64,000 bases of DNA from Niabella aurantiaca DSM 17617 (GCF_000374125.1 NZ_KB893626.1:510679-574678); one strand, 5' to 3'; counted from the first letter of the stretch, positions 41,625 through 50,796 are shown. Notes: generated by a model not told the origin, from the sequence alone. Translations and numbers: made by a program.

Positions 41625-42593
41625 ATGGATATTTTTTTGAGTTGTGATTGGGGTACCAGCACCTTCCGCCTGCGGCTGGTGCATACCGGCAATGGCGCCA
41701 TACAGGCAACCCTGCAGCAGCCGCATGGTATTGGTCAAATGATCGCGGCCTGGCAGCAACAGGGTGGCAGTGTGAGCCGCCAGGAGTATGGTATTGCTTT
41801 TTTAAACCGGCAGATCGGTGAACTGGAACGGCAGCTGGGTACATCACTGGGTGGGGTTCCGGTTGTTCTGTCCGGCATGGCTTCTTCTTCGGTCGGGTTG
41901 ATGGAACTGCCTTATAAAGAGCTGCCGTTTTCTGTTGATGGTACTGGTCTGCTCCTGCAGCCCGTTCCGAACGGATCCAATCCTTTGCTGATGATCTCCG
42001 GGGCCCGTACGGCAACCGATGTAATGCGGGGCGAGGAAACAAAGATCGTGGGTGCTGCAGCCGGCCTGCCCGAAACCGGGCAGGAGCTGTTGCTGATACT
42101 GCCCGGTACTCATCCCAAGCACGTCCGGATCTGTAACCACCAGGTGATCGCTTTTCAAACATTTATGACCGGTGAGTTTTTTGGACTATTGTCTGAAAAC
42201 AGCATTCTTTCTGCGTCGGTAAAGAGGGGCGGTGATCTTACGGATCCGGCCAACCATAGGGCTTTTACAGAGGCCGTGCAGCACAGCCGCCGGCATGCTG
42301 TATTGCAGCATGCATTCCGGGTGCGCACCAACCAGCTGCTGGAGGGAATGCTGCCTGAGCAGAACTACCATTATCTCAGTGGTTTGCTCATTGGAGCAGA
42401 GCTTCATGCCTTGCCGGATGGCTGCCCGGTGTTCCTGCTGGGGGGCGGAACGCATCTGCGGTCTTACATGCTGGCCTGTGAGGTCCTGGGCATCGATGCA
42501 GGGGCGTTGCCGGATGCAGATGCTGCACTGGTCAGCGGACAACAACGGCTTTTGCTGCGGTACCTGACGGTGCAGGGTGGTGAAAAATTTTAA
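41625..42593 (+). CDS. dgoK: 2-dehydro-3-deoxygalactonokinase
   Basis: The 322-residue sugar-acid kinase has the phosphate-binding start LSCDWGTSTFRLRLV, the EYGIAFLNRQIGELERQLG region, LSGMASSSVGLMELPYKELPF, and an LPGTHPKHV motif, with a late GGGTHLRSYM. It phosphorylates KDGal at C6 for cleavage by DgoA. It starts 5 nt after dgoT and ends the operon. Confidence 0.93.
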   Translation: MDIFLSCDWGTSTFRLRLVHTGNGAIQATLQQPHGIGQMIAAWQQQGGSVSRQEYGIAFLNRQIGELERQLGTSLGGVPVVLSGMASSSVGLMELPYKELPFSVDGTGLLLQPVPNGSNPLLMISGARTATDVMRGEETKIVGAAAGLPETGQELLLILPGTHPKHVRICNHQVIAFQTFMTGEFFGLLSENSILSASVKRGGDLTDPANHRAFTEAVQHSRRHAVLQHAFRVRTNQLLEGMLPEQNYHYLSGLLIGAELHALPDGCPVFLLGGGTHLRSYMLACEVLGIDAGALPDADAALVSGQQRLLLRYLTVQGGEKF

Positions 42594-42727
42594 CGTGCCT
42601 GAGGAACCCGGCCGCTCTTTAAAAAGGGCCCGGCAAATACGCGGTGTTTTTTGGATGAAGACGTTCTTCTTTTGCCGGCGGATTGTTCCCCGTAGCTAAA
42701 TGCGAATTTGTTATTTTTAGTTTTAAA

Positions 42728-43429
42728 ATGAAACCGGCTGCCTGGCATATTATTTTTATCTGCGTTACCATCGCCTACTTTACAGGAATGGCGCTGCAAT
42801 TGGATGTGGCTGAATATATTTTTAAACCCCTGCTGGTCAGCTCTCTGCTGGGGTACTTTACAGCCGCAACGGCGGGCATCCCGTCCGGGTTTAAAAAATG
42901 GATCACCGGTGCCCTCATCTTTTCTGTTGGCGGGGATAGCCTGTTATTGCTGGCCAATGCAAGTGAGCGGTATTTTATCCTGGGCCTGGTCTCTTTTTTA
43001 ATTGCGCACGTTTTTTATATCGGGTGTTTTCATTTTATGAAAGTAAGGGAATCCGTTCCAGGCAAGTGGCAGCCGGCTATCATCGTGGGCGTTTACTACT
43101 TTTTTATCATGCGTTTTTTACTGCCCCATTTGGGCGCGCTAAAGATACCGGTACTGATCTATGGTATAGTGATCAGTTTTATGCTGCTGCTGGCCATGCA
43201 TTTATATGAACTGAAGGACAACAGGACCGGACGCATGCTTTTGACCGGTGCGGTGCTCTTTGTTGTGTCCGATTCAATACTGGCGGTCAATAAATTTTAT
43301 CATCCAGCTGCATGGGGCGGCTGGGCCATTATGTCCACCTACCTGGGCGCGCAATGGCTGCTTACGCGGGGAATGATCCGGTATATAAAAAGAGCCCGGC
43401 ATCCCGGTGACATCGATGCAAACCCTTAG
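42728..43429 (+). CDS. YhhN-family lysoplasmalogenase-like membrane protein
   Basis: From ATG 42728 the protein has 233 residues and about eight membrane helices. The YhhN/TMEM86 pattern includes FKPLLVSSLLGYF, FSVGGDSLLLL (catalytic-type Asp), GLVSFLIAHVFYIGCF and AVLFVVSDSILAVNKF. Relatives hydrolyse lysoplasmalogens, but the substrate here is unproven. The open frame starts 45 nt earlier with no homology, so the later ATG is used. Confidence 0.87.
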   Translation: MKPAAWHIIFICVTIAYFTGMALQLDVAEYIFKPLLVSSLLGYFTAATAGIPSGFKKWITGALIFSVGGDSLLLLANASERYFILGLVSFLIAHVFYIGCFHFMKVRESVPGKWQPAIIVGVYYFFIMRFLLPHLGALKIPVLIYGIVISFMLLLAMHLYELKDNRTGRMLLTGAVLFVVSDSILAVNKFYHPAAWGGWAIMSTYLGAQWLLTRGMIRYIKRARHPGDIDANP

Positions 43430-43455
43430 TTGTTTTATCCGGCCGGGCACCGGGC

Positions 43456-44157
43456 TCATATTTCTGTAACAACTGCCCGGGGCGCGTTTTGCATTTTTAT
43501 AAGCGATTTGTCAAGCCATAGCTCATACCAGTTCAGGAACGATATTTTACCGGTATTGCCCAACTCTTCAGAAGGGTAGATGCCGTTGTCGTTGATCCGG
43601 TCATCGGTCCACATATTTCCTTTTTCCCGGCCATTCACGATCAGACTGATCTGTGCCCCGCAGCCGAAATCAGCAATATAAAGGCGGCCCTGGTCGTGCT
43701 CCGTTCCGCTGATAAGATCCCATTTTTTTTTAAAAAGCTGTTCTTCCAGTTTTTCGTTTCCTGCTTCGTATGCGGCCTCCAATTGGGCGTCCAGCTCTTC
43801 CAGCTCTGCCTCCATGTTCCATTTTTCTGTATGCGGAAAGGGTTTTGTCAGATCAAAGTACTGATGTGCGGCTTGTTCCGTATGATCAAAAAAGCAAATG
43901 CTGCTCATTTCCAGGGAACGCAAACCATAAAATGGTCCGGCGCCTCCGTCACCGATCGTGGTGAGAAAAGCACTGTATTCCTCCGGCAGCTGCACGCCGT
44001 ATTTTGCTTCAAATTTTTGTATCTGCTCCGGTCTTAATACCGGGTTCATCCGGTATTGGTGGGTGCCCGCACCCCATAATTCCCGTTTTATGTCGGTATT
44101 ACTGAGCTGGTTGAGCTTTAACCAGATCCTGTTTAATTGCTGCATATATGTGTTCAC
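43456..44157 (-). CDS. SMI1/KNR4 (SUKH)-family protein
   Basis: The 233-residue protein has the SUKH core near residues 35-140: RPEQIQKFEAKYGVQLPEEYSAFLTTIGDGGAGPFYGL, ending in a CGAQISLIVNGREKGNMW strand pair. SUKH proteins are often immunity proteins of polymorphic toxin systems, but many stand alone. No toxin or Rhs gene is next to it here. It converges on the lysoplasmalogenase gene. Confidence 0.85.
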   Translation of the reverse strand: MNTYMQQLNRIWLKLNQLSNTDIKRELWGAGTHQYRMNPVLRPEQIQKFEAKYGVQLPEEYSAFLTTIGDGGAGPFYGLRSLEMSSICFFDHTEQAAHQYFDLTKPFPHTEKWNMEAELEELDAQLEAAYEAGNEKLEEQLFKKKWDLISGTEHDQGRLYIADFGCGAQISLIVNGREKGNMWTDDRINDNGIYPSEELGNTGKISFLNWYELWLDKSLIKMQNAPRAVVTEI

Positions 44158-44640
44158 TTGTTAAGAGGAGAGAGGGTTCGTTTAATGATAACAAGAACCA
44201 AGCCATTACCCGGTTTTTTGCCCCTGCAGATGAGCAAATTTCCTGGCCTGCAGCGGGTCACTGCCAACGGGTTCTGAATAAGGCACAATTACGTAAATGC
44301 TAACTTGCTAAAATACAAGGCCCATTTTTTTAAGGAGCGGGTTCGGGCTGAAGAACCGCGCCGGGTGCGCCTCGTTCCTGCCATATAGAACTGGCTGATT
44401 TTGGCATTTTTTTAAGAAAACCGGCTGCCTGGTTGTATTGTTCTTCCTGGTCTGTCCGGTGGAAATAAAATGTGCAGACCGTTGTTTTTCAGACGATCTT
44501 TTTCGTACCTTTAGGCTTAGGTGTTTTTCATAGGTTAGCAACGGCTGATTGTTTTTACAATCGGCCTTCCTTTTAGGTCGTGCGCACACGGGATTCAGCT
44601 GTGTTACCCACGCTGGTCCGGGACTAAGCAGCATTTTCTG
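44158..44640. other. 483-bp gap with possible short RNA, no gene
   Basis: A 108-residue minus-strand frame (44308-44634) is rich in Lys, Pro and Arg and looks spurious. The one structured element is a hairpin at 44543-44566 with a -7-like TACCTTTAG at 44506-44514. Nothing else is supported. Confidence 0.5.
44518..44574 (+). ncRNA. Possible short RNA with terminator hairpin
   Basis: TTG at 44482-44484 and TACCTTTAG at 44506-44514 are 21 nt apart, as in Bacteroidota promoters apart from one mismatch. The hairpin GGCTGATTGT/ACAATCGGCC (44543-44552 with 44557-44566, one G-T pair) is followed by TTCCTTTT. The two would make a transcript of about 55 nt. No known family is recognised. Confidence 0.2.
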
Positions 44641-46557
44641 TTATTTTTTCCAGCTGATGGTGCCATCCTCCAGCATCTGTATCTTTTCTTCCCGGGTGAG
44701 AAAGTTAATGACGGTCCAGATATGATCCTTGTCCATCCCCTGCAGCTGTGTCATTAGTTGCGGAATGGTACTGGGTTCCTTAAGTGTTTCCCGGATGCGG
44801 GACTGGAGGGTTTCAAAGGCTTCACGGGTAAGCTGGTTGTTGCGCTTTTTTAAGCAGTTATCACAGACCCCGCAATCTTTTATATCCGCATCGCCAAAAT
44901 AGTTGCCAATGATCTTGCTGCGGCATTCTTTTTCATCGATGATATAATTGTTCATCTGTGTTACCCGTTCTGTGAACAGCCGTTTCCGGGCGGTATAATT
45001 CTTCATGTTGATCTGCAGGTCGGCAATACGGATCCGGGTACGGGTAAGCATGAGCTGCGGGTCTTCCTTACGGGGCTGATAATCGACAATGCCATCGGCG
45101 TGCAGGTGGAACAGCTGTTCTTTTATGAGCGCCGCATCTGTTTTCATTAAATAGGCAACATAACTTTCTGAAATGCCAATGGGGTAATCATAGATGCCTT
45201 CATAGGTCCTCAGCAGCGTTTTGATCAGCGGTTCTGAGTCTGCATGAGTAATCTCGTATTCATACAGGGCTTCCTTGTAAACAGTGAAGCGGACGGTAGC
45301 GGGTATAAAGACCTGTTCATTAAAAGTGAGCCATCCATCCTGTTCCAGGGCCTTGAGGCTGTAGACCGCAGTGGTTACATCCAGCCCGAATTTTTTGATG
45401 AAATCCTTCAGATCAAAATCGTAAAATTCGCCCGGCGGCTCTCCTTCCGGCAGTTGGAGGTAATGTACCACACTGCCGTATACCTGGCGAATGGTTTCCA
45501 GGTCTGGAAAACGTTGCTCCGGCATTTTGTGCAGCACCTCCAGCTCCGCATCATTGTACAGCAGCACGGCATAAGATCTTTGTCCATCCCTGCCGGCGCG
45601 CCCGGCCTCCTGGTAATAGTTTTCCAGGCAATCCGGTACATCTGCGTGGATCACCACCCGTACATCCGGCTTGTCAATCCCCATGCCAAAGGCGTTCGTG
45701 CAAACGATCACCCGGGTCTTGTTGGTGATCCAATCCTGCTGTTTGCGAGTACGTTCTTCCGCAGGCAGCCCCGCGTTGTAATAGTCGGCGGCAATACCTT
45801 CCATTTGTAAAAGGTCTTTGAGCTCTTTGGTGTGCTTGCGTGTTTTGCAATAAACAATGGCCGATCCGGGAACGTTCCGGAGCACTTCGAGGATCTTGTG
45901 AATGCGGCTGGCCACTTTAAAAACACTGTAAGACAGGTTGGATCGCTCAAAAGACTGGCGGAAGACCGTGAATTTGTTTTCCCCCTCGGGCGACAGCTTT
46001 TCACAGATGTCATCCTGCACCCTGGGTGTGGCGGAAGCCGTAAGCGCAATGACCGGCACCCCGGGCAATTCCTCCCGCAGGCGTGCGATGCGTAAATAAG
46101 GCGGACGGAAATCATATCCCCATTGGGAGATGCAATGCGCCTCATCCACGGCGATCAGGTTTACGCCCAGCGCCGGAAGGTATTCCTTAAATAAATTGGT
46201 TTCTAACCGTTCGGGGGAAACATACAGGAATTTGCAATTGCTGTGCGCAGCTGTTTTGAGTACGTTGATCACCTCTTTGCGCGACATGCCGGTATGAATG
46301 GCAAGGGCGGTGATATTTCTTTTGCGCAGGTGCTGCACCTGGTCGTTCATCAATGCGATCAAGGGGGAGATCACCAGGCAAAGCCCCTCTTTGTATAAGC
46401 CGGGCACCTGGTAACAGAGTGATTTTCCGCCGCCGGTAGGCATCAACGCCAGGACATCCTTTCCTTGAACGGCTGCCTGAACGATTTCTAACTGCAAGGG
46501 GCGAAAATGGTCATAACCAAAATACTCTTTTAAAATTTCCCGCAACGCCTGCTCCAT
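44641..46557 (-). CDS. recQ: ATP-dependent DNA helicase RecQ (without HRDC)
   Basis: The 638-residue helicase has Walker A (TGGGKSLCYQVPG), DEAHCISQWGYDFRPPY, the AGRAGRDG motif VI, and a RecQ zinc domain with four Cys (CRSKII, then CGVCDNC). A winged-helix segment and a short ending follow, and no HRDC domain is visible after residue 590. Bacteroidota often have two RecQ proteins, one of this shorter type. It acts in recombination repair and fork restart. TACCTTTG at 46611-46618 gives a promoter. Confidence 0.93.
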   Translation of the reverse strand: MEQALREILKEYFGYDHFRPLQLEIVQAAVQGKDVLALMPTGGGKSLCYQVPGLYKEGLCLVISPLIALMNDQVQHLRKRNITALAIHTGMSRKEVINVLKTAAHSNCKFLYVSPERLETNLFKEYLPALGVNLIAVDEAHCISQWGYDFRPPYLRIARLREELPGVPVIALTASATPRVQDDICEKLSPEGENKFTVFRQSFERSNLSYSVFKVASRIHKILEVLRNVPGSAIVYCKTRKHTKELKDLLQMEGIAADYYNAGLPAEERTRKQQDWITNKTRVIVCTNAFGMGIDKPDVRVVIHADVPDCLENYYQEAGRAGRDGQRSYAVLLYNDAELEVLHKMPEQRFPDLETIRQVYGSVVHYLQLPEGEPPGEFYDFDLKDFIKKFGLDVTTAVYSLKALEQDGWLTFNEQVFIPATVRFTVYKEALYEYEITHADSEPLIKTLLRTYEGIYDYPIGISESYVAYLMKTDAALIKEQLFHLHADGIVDYQPRKEDPQLMLTRTRIRIADLQINMKNYTARKRLFTERVTQMNNYIIDEKECRSKIIGNYFGDADIKDCGVCDNCLKKRNNQLTREAFETLQSRIRETLKEPSTIPQLMTQLQGMDKDHIWTVINFLTREEKIQMLEDGTISWKK

Positions 46558-46610
46558 GGATTTTGATCTTCTGATAACCTTTATTGCTGATCCCCCGTTC
46601 GTTTACGATT

Positions 46611-46618
46611 CAAAGGTA
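46611..46618 (-). promoter_or_regulatory. -7 element of recQ
   Basis: The minus strand reads TACCTTTG (TAnnTTTG), 53 nt from the recQ start. Confidence 0.4.
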
Positions 46619-46794
46619 CACTGATTTTCGGTTTAAAGTTAAAATGAAGTTTAACCCGGAACACGATTGCTTTCACCTTTAATTTGAAAATTTGGGAATG
46701 TCGGAATGAAGACCTTTCTCCGGCGGCAGGGGATAGTGAATGCAGAAGCAGGTATCGGAAACCGAATACCCGGTATCAGGGCGGATGGGATCCG

Positions 46795-46850
46795 GAACAA
46801 CAACCAGCGATCAGTTATCAGTTTTGAGAATCGAGAATTGAGCCTCAACC
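46795..46850. repeat. Heptanucleotide-phased tract, block 1
   Basis: Eight 7-bp units in one phase: the clearest are GATCAGT (46809), TATCAGT (46816), TTTGAGA (46823), ATCGAGA (46830) and ATTGAGC (46837). The 13-bp GATCAGTTATCAG returns exactly in block 2. Confidence 0.65.
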
Positions 46851-46889
46851 TGACCAAAAATCCGTTTGGATGAACATGGAACCGCTTGC

Positions 46890-46989
46890 CTTAAGTGATC
46901 AGTTATCAGCCACCAGTCCCCGAACCGGGAGATGCGCTTTGGTCAGCGAACGGGCACCAACCCGGAACCTGAAACGTGAAACCTGGAAC
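46890..46989. repeat. Heptanucleotide-phased tracts, blocks 2 and 3
   Basis: Block 2 (46890-46924) contains GATCAGT, TATCAGC and CACCAGT in phase. Block 3 (46941-46989) has seven units, ending with CCGGAAC, CTGAAAC, GTGAAAC and CTGGAAC, and stops 7 bp before the copA stop codon. The two blocks are out of phase with each other by two bases. Confidence 0.65.
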
Positions 46990-46996
46990 AAATGTG

Positions 46997-49150
46997 TCAT
47001 GCCACCTTCTTGACGGCCAGCCTCCCGCTATTGAGCGCCAGCACCACATCGCTGAATGCCATGATGAGCGCCCCGAACATGGGGGTGAGCAGGCCGACTG
47101 CGGCCACGGGAATGGCAACGATATTGTAAGAAAAAGCCCAGAAGAGATTTTCCTTTATGGTTTTATACGTGTGTTTGCCCAATCCCATTGCCAGGGGAAG
47201 GTTCTTCAGGCCATGATTGGTGAGCACTACCTGTGCGGTTTGCATGGCGATCTGCGAGGCATCGCTCATACTGATACCGATGGTGGCTTTGGCCAGCGCC
47301 GGTGCGTCATTGATGCCGTCGCCTACCATGGCGGTGGGAATCTGTGCATTCTTTTCGCCGATGATCCGCAGTTTTTCTTCCGGTGTCTTTTCTGCGATCA
47401 CTTCATCGATCCCCAGTTCATCTGCGATCTGTTTGGCCTTTGAAAAACGGTCGCCACTGAGCAAAATGGTTTTGATGTTGCGGCTGTGAAAATATTTGAT
47501 CACTGTTTTTGCTTCCGGCCGCAGTTCGTCCTTCAGGTCGATGGTACCCATCAGCCGGTCGTTCCGGGTTACATAAATATTGTGCTGTGCTTCGCTGGTT
47601 TGCCCGCCGGCGATCTCAAAAGACCCGGCCCGGTATTCGATGCCTTCTTTATCGGTTGCCAACATGCCTTTTCCTTTTTCTTCGGTGATATGCTTCCAGC
47701 GGATCTCGTTCCGGGTTTTCCAGGCCAGGGTTATGCCTTTGGCAATGGGATGGTTGGAGTATTTTTCCAAAGAGTAAACAATGTTCTTAAAGGCTTCTTC
47801 GGTCATATCGCTGTCCAGGATCCGGAAACCGGCAATGGTAAAACTTCCGGTAGTGAGGGTGCCGGTTTTGTCAAATACCACCTGCCGGATGTCTTTAAAG
47901 TTTTCCAGGCTTGTTGCATTGCGAAACAACACCCCGTTGCGCGCTCCGCGCCCCAGCCCAACGGCAATAGCAGCAGGCGTAGCCAATCCCATCGCGCAGG
48001 GACAGGCAATGACCAGCACGGCAATGGCCCGCATCAATGCCGGGGTAAGATCCTGTAAGAGAAACCAGTTGATAATGAATGTAAGCAGCGCAATGCCGAT
48101 GACCACCGGAACAAAAACAGCACTGATGCGGTCGGCCATTTGCTGTACCGGCGGTTTTTCGCCCTGGGCCTCGTTTACCAGGTTGATGATACCGGCCATT
48201 ACGGTATCTTGTCCTACAGCCGTTACCTGGGCTTTCACCGTTCCGTCTACGACCATACTACCGCCGATCAGTTTATCCTTGCCCTGTTTTTTTACGGGCA
48301 CACTTTCCCCGGTGATGATGGCTTCGTTCACCTGCACATTGCCCCACAATATTTTGCAGTCTGACGGTACCTGCTCGCCGCTTTTGATGAGGATCAGGTC
48401 GCCCGTTCTCAGGGCGTTGCTTTCTACCGGGAAAATATTTTCATTGTGTTCATTATCATAGGCGATCATGTTGGCCATTACCACCTGTGTTTGCGCCAGC
48501 TTTTTTAATTGCGCCTGTGTGGAGGACACGGTATGCTCCTCCATATAATTGCCCAGGAATACCAGGGTGATAACGGTGGCTGCGGTTTCATAAAAAATAT
48601 AATCATGCTGGCCGGTGAGGGTGCCATACAGGCTATAAACAAATGCTGCCAGGGCCCCGATGGTCACCAGCACGTTCATATTGGGCATCCGGTTGCGGAT
48701 GCTTTTAATGGCGCTGACGCCAAAATAAGACATGCCTACAGCCAACACCGGAAGTGTAATGGTAAACTGGATCCAGGGCTGCATCAGCCAGCTGTGCCGT
48801 AATGCCGGTATCATGTGCAGCATTAAAACCAGCGTAAAGGGCAGGCAGAACCAGAAGCGCTGCATATGGGTCTTTAACCAGCCGCCTTCTTTGCCATGAT
48901 CATGTGCATGATCATGGGCCCGCGCATGATCTTCCTGGTTTTCGACCACTTTATAGCCCAGGCCGGTTAACCCTTTCGATAATGCCGATTCGTTCTTTTG
49001 CCCTTTTAGCTCAAAACTGACATCGCCGGTTGCAAAGTTCACCTTCACGTTCTCCATGCCTTCTTTTTCCAGGTATTTATTGATCGTCAGCGCGCAGGTG
49101 GGGCAATCCATACCATCCACTTTCCATTTGATCTTTTCTGCTGTCTCCAT
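46997..49150 (-). CDS. copA: Copper-translocating P1B-type ATPase
   Basis: The 717-residue pump has one N-terminal HMA domain with GMDCPTC (C16, C19), a His-rich linker (HARAHDHAHDH), six or more membrane helices, the transmembrane metal motif CPC in VIACPCAMGLATP, the phosphorylation loop DKTGT, HP in NHPIAKG and GDGINDAPAL. CPC with this His linker fits Cu(I) export or supply to cuproenzymes. No CopZ or regulator is adjacent. TAATTTTG ends 4 nt before the ATG. Confidence 0.94.
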   Translation of the reverse strand: METAEKIKWKVDGMDCPTCALTINKYLEKEGMENVKVNFATGDVSFELKGQKNESALSKGLTGLGYKVVENQEDHARAHDHAHDHGKEGGWLKTHMQRFWFCLPFTLVLMLHMIPALRHSWLMQPWIQFTITLPVLAVGMSYFGVSAIKSIRNRMPNMNVLVTIGALAAFVYSLYGTLTGQHDYIFYETAATVITLVFLGNYMEEHTVSSTQAQLKKLAQTQVVMANMIAYDNEHNENIFPVESNALRTGDLILIKSGEQVPSDCKILWGNVQVNEAIITGESVPVKKQGKDKLIGGSMVVDGTVKAQVTAVGQDTVMAGIINLVNEAQGEKPPVQQMADRISAVFVPVVIGIALLTFIINWFLLQDLTPALMRAIAVLVIACPCAMGLATPAAIAVGLGRGARNGVLFRNATSLENFKDIRQVVFDKTGTLTTGSFTIAGFRILDSDMTEEAFKNIVYSLEKYSNHPIAKGITLAWKTRNEIRWKHITEEKGKGMLATDKEGIEYRAGSFEIAGGQTSEAQHNIYVTRNDRLMGTIDLKDELRPEAKTVIKYFHSRNIKTILLSGDRFSKAKQIADELGIDEVIAEKTPEEKLRIIGEKNAQIPTAMVGDGINDAPALAKATIGISMSDASQIAMQTAQVVLTNHGLKNLPLAMGLGKHTYKTIKENLFWAFSYNIVAIPVAAVGLLTPMFGALIMAFSDVVLALNSGRLAVKKVA

Positions 49151-49154
49151 ATCG

Positions 49155-49162
49155 CAAAATTA
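49155..49162 (-). promoter_or_regulatory. -7 element of copA
   Basis: The minus strand reads TAATTTTG, ending 4 nt before the copA start codon. Confidence 0.45.
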
Positions 49163-49279
49163 CTACAACTCCCAACGGCAGCGCGCTTCAACGCTGACTA
49201 TTATTAAAACCTTGTTGCAGAAGCCGCGTGTTTTATTGTAACGCAGTTTCAAAAACCGCCTTATCCCTCCATTTGGCGA

Positions 49280-49310
49280 TTGACTTGGCTTGCCCGGGAC
49301 CGTAGTTTTG
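49280..49310 (+). promoter_or_regulatory. Promoter of the four-gene unknown cassette
   Basis: TTG (49280-49282) and TAGTTTTG (49303-49310) are 20 nt apart and match the Bacteroidota -33/-7 pattern. The predicted start lies about 145 nt ahead of ATG 49462, so the message has a long leader. Confidence 0.5.
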
Positions 49311-49461
49311 TATAAAGCTGCCTTTAAGGAAAGACGTTGCAAATGTTATCAGAATGGCATGATGAGCTTCTTATTCCGGCCGGACCGTTGGTTGTTCTTT
49401 CGCTGCCTCTCTTTAAACTGTAGCCCTTATTGTTTTTATTTAATCTTTAAAACTCATAAAA

Positions 49462-50781
49462 ATGGCGAAACATATTTCGGCCCAGGAGCCGGTGATCCCC
49501 TGCTGCCCGGAACTGATTCCCGACGATCATTGCGATGTGGTCAACTTCAGCCGGGCACTTACTTATCCAACAGCCGCGCTGGTTGCGGGCAGGAGAAATG
49601 TGGTTGTAGAAGTGATCCTCCGGTTTAAGTTCTCCAGGTGTACCCTGGGGCTGGTACTGGGCGACCCCGTGTACAGTACTACCCTGCTTCCCGGAGAGAA
49701 GGTACGGTTATCCACGACGGACCGGCGAAGCACTTTCAGTTATGACAGCGAAACAAAGCTGAGCTACCGGAGCGAGCAGATCTCTGAAGAGCAATACTAT
49801 ATGTCGGCTGTACAAAAATACATGGCCGATGCTTCCGCCGCACAATCGGGCGAGGCCGACAGTGCCTCCGAGGGAAAATGGGATTTTCACGGGGATGCCA
49901 GCGGCAGTGTGAACCCCTTCAGCCTGAGCGCCAGCGCCAGCACCAATGCCCGTGGCAGTCACAACAGTCATTCCACTTTTGATTATCTCAATCAGCAACG
50001 TTCGCATATGGAAAGCGCAGCTTCCCAGGCGGCGGAGGCATCAAAAAAAGCACATACGGTCTCCATCGGAGAGGTCAGCAGCCGTACGCACATTGAGGGG
50101 GAATCGGAGGATCATTTTGAAGCGTCCTCCAGAGAGTTCAGCAACCTGAACAAATGCCATGCGGTGACCTATATGTTTTACCGGCTGAATAAAAAGCAAC
50201 GGATAAAATTTGAGCTGGTTGCCATAGAAAGACGGGTGCTGGATGAAAACGCCCCCGTTGGAGGAGTGCTCAAACCCGGTACAGCAAGGCTTCCTGTGGC
50301 ATTGGTGCCGCAGGATATTCCGGCTACCGTGGCCCTGAACCGGGCAGCGGAAACGGCAGTGGCCGGCCGCCTGACCCCCCTGTCTGTAAATACCAACTTC
50401 AGTGCCCTTTTTGAGGCACAGAGAACTACGGCTGTTGCCTCCGGCATTAAATCAGAGCTGGGAAGCCCTGTGGACGATGCTACAAGACAGAAGGCACTCA
50501 AAGAGGTGGATGAACAGCTGGCAGCAAAAAACCTGATCGATAAGACCGGGAAAGTAAGCAATGAAATAAAACGGGCGATCGAGTTTGAAGCGGAGTTCTC
50601 CCTGCCTACGCCCGGCATTATTGTAAAGGGTTGTCTGGATGAATGCGATGTTTGCGAGCCCCTGTTAAAGGAGCGCCTGCAGCTGGAGAACGACCTGTTG
50701 CGGAAGCAGATCGAGCTGCTGGAAAAATCGCAGGAGTACCGCTGCTGCCCGGTAGCAGATGACGACAACCAGGAGGAATAG
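49462..50781 (+). CDS. Uncharacterised protein, first gene of four-gene cassette
   Basis: The 439-residue protein has no signal peptide and no membrane helix. Residues about 30-90 look like a beta-domain (VVVEVILRFKFSRCTLGLVL). Residues about 100-235 are rich in Ser, Ala, Glu and His and hold the markers FSYDSETKLSYRSEQ, SEEQYYM, VSIGEVSSRTHIEGESEDHFE and KCHAVTYMFYRLNK. The end holds CLDECDVC and a coiled coil (about 400-427), then CC. I recall similar unnamed proteins in scattered bacteria, usually beside the same partner as here, but no function is known to me. Five Cys-rich spots suggest metal or disulfide use. Confidence 0.7.
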   Translation: MAKHISAQEPVIPCCPELIPDDHCDVVNFSRALTYPTAALVAGRRNVVVEVILRFKFSRCTLGLVLGDPVYSTTLLPGEKVRLSTTDRRSTFSYDSETKLSYRSEQISEEQYYMSAVQKYMADASAAQSGEADSASEGKWDFHGDASGSVNPFSLSASASTNARGSHNSHSTFDYLNQQRSHMESAASQAAEASKKAHTVSIGEVSSRTHIEGESEDHFEASSREFSNLNKCHAVTYMFYRLNKKQRIKFELVAIERRVLDENAPVGGVLKPGTARLPVALVPQDIPATVALNRAAETAVAGRLTPLSVNTNFSALFEAQRTTAVASGIKSELGSPVDDATRQKALKEVDEQLAAKNLIDKTGKVSNEIKRAIEFEAEFSLPTPGIIVKGCLDECDVCEPLLKERLQLENDLLRKQIELLEKSQEYRCCPVADDDNQEE

Positions 50782-50796
50782 GTCAACACATGTGGA

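Larger units (their letters stand above)
46558..46996. other. 439-bp gap between recQ and copA
   Basis: No gene is seen. The left 70 bp hold the recQ promoter. From about 46752 to 46989 the sequence is largely made of 7-bp-phased degenerate units (see the repeat entries). Confidence 0.6.
49151..49461. other. 311-bp gap with divergent promoters
   Basis: It holds the copA -7 element at its left end and the cassette promoter in the middle. No short gene is seen. Confidence 0.5.

Noticed and set aside
44308-44634. 108-residue minus-strand ORF beside recQ
   Set aside because: Low-complexity Lys/Arg/Pro content, no start context and no recognisable domain; it overlaps the possible hairpin RNA.
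49387-49410. GG-N10-GC sigma54-like site ahead of the cassette
   Set aside because: Only the dinucleotides match; the rest differs from consensus and a better TTG-N20-TAGTTTTG promoter is upstream.
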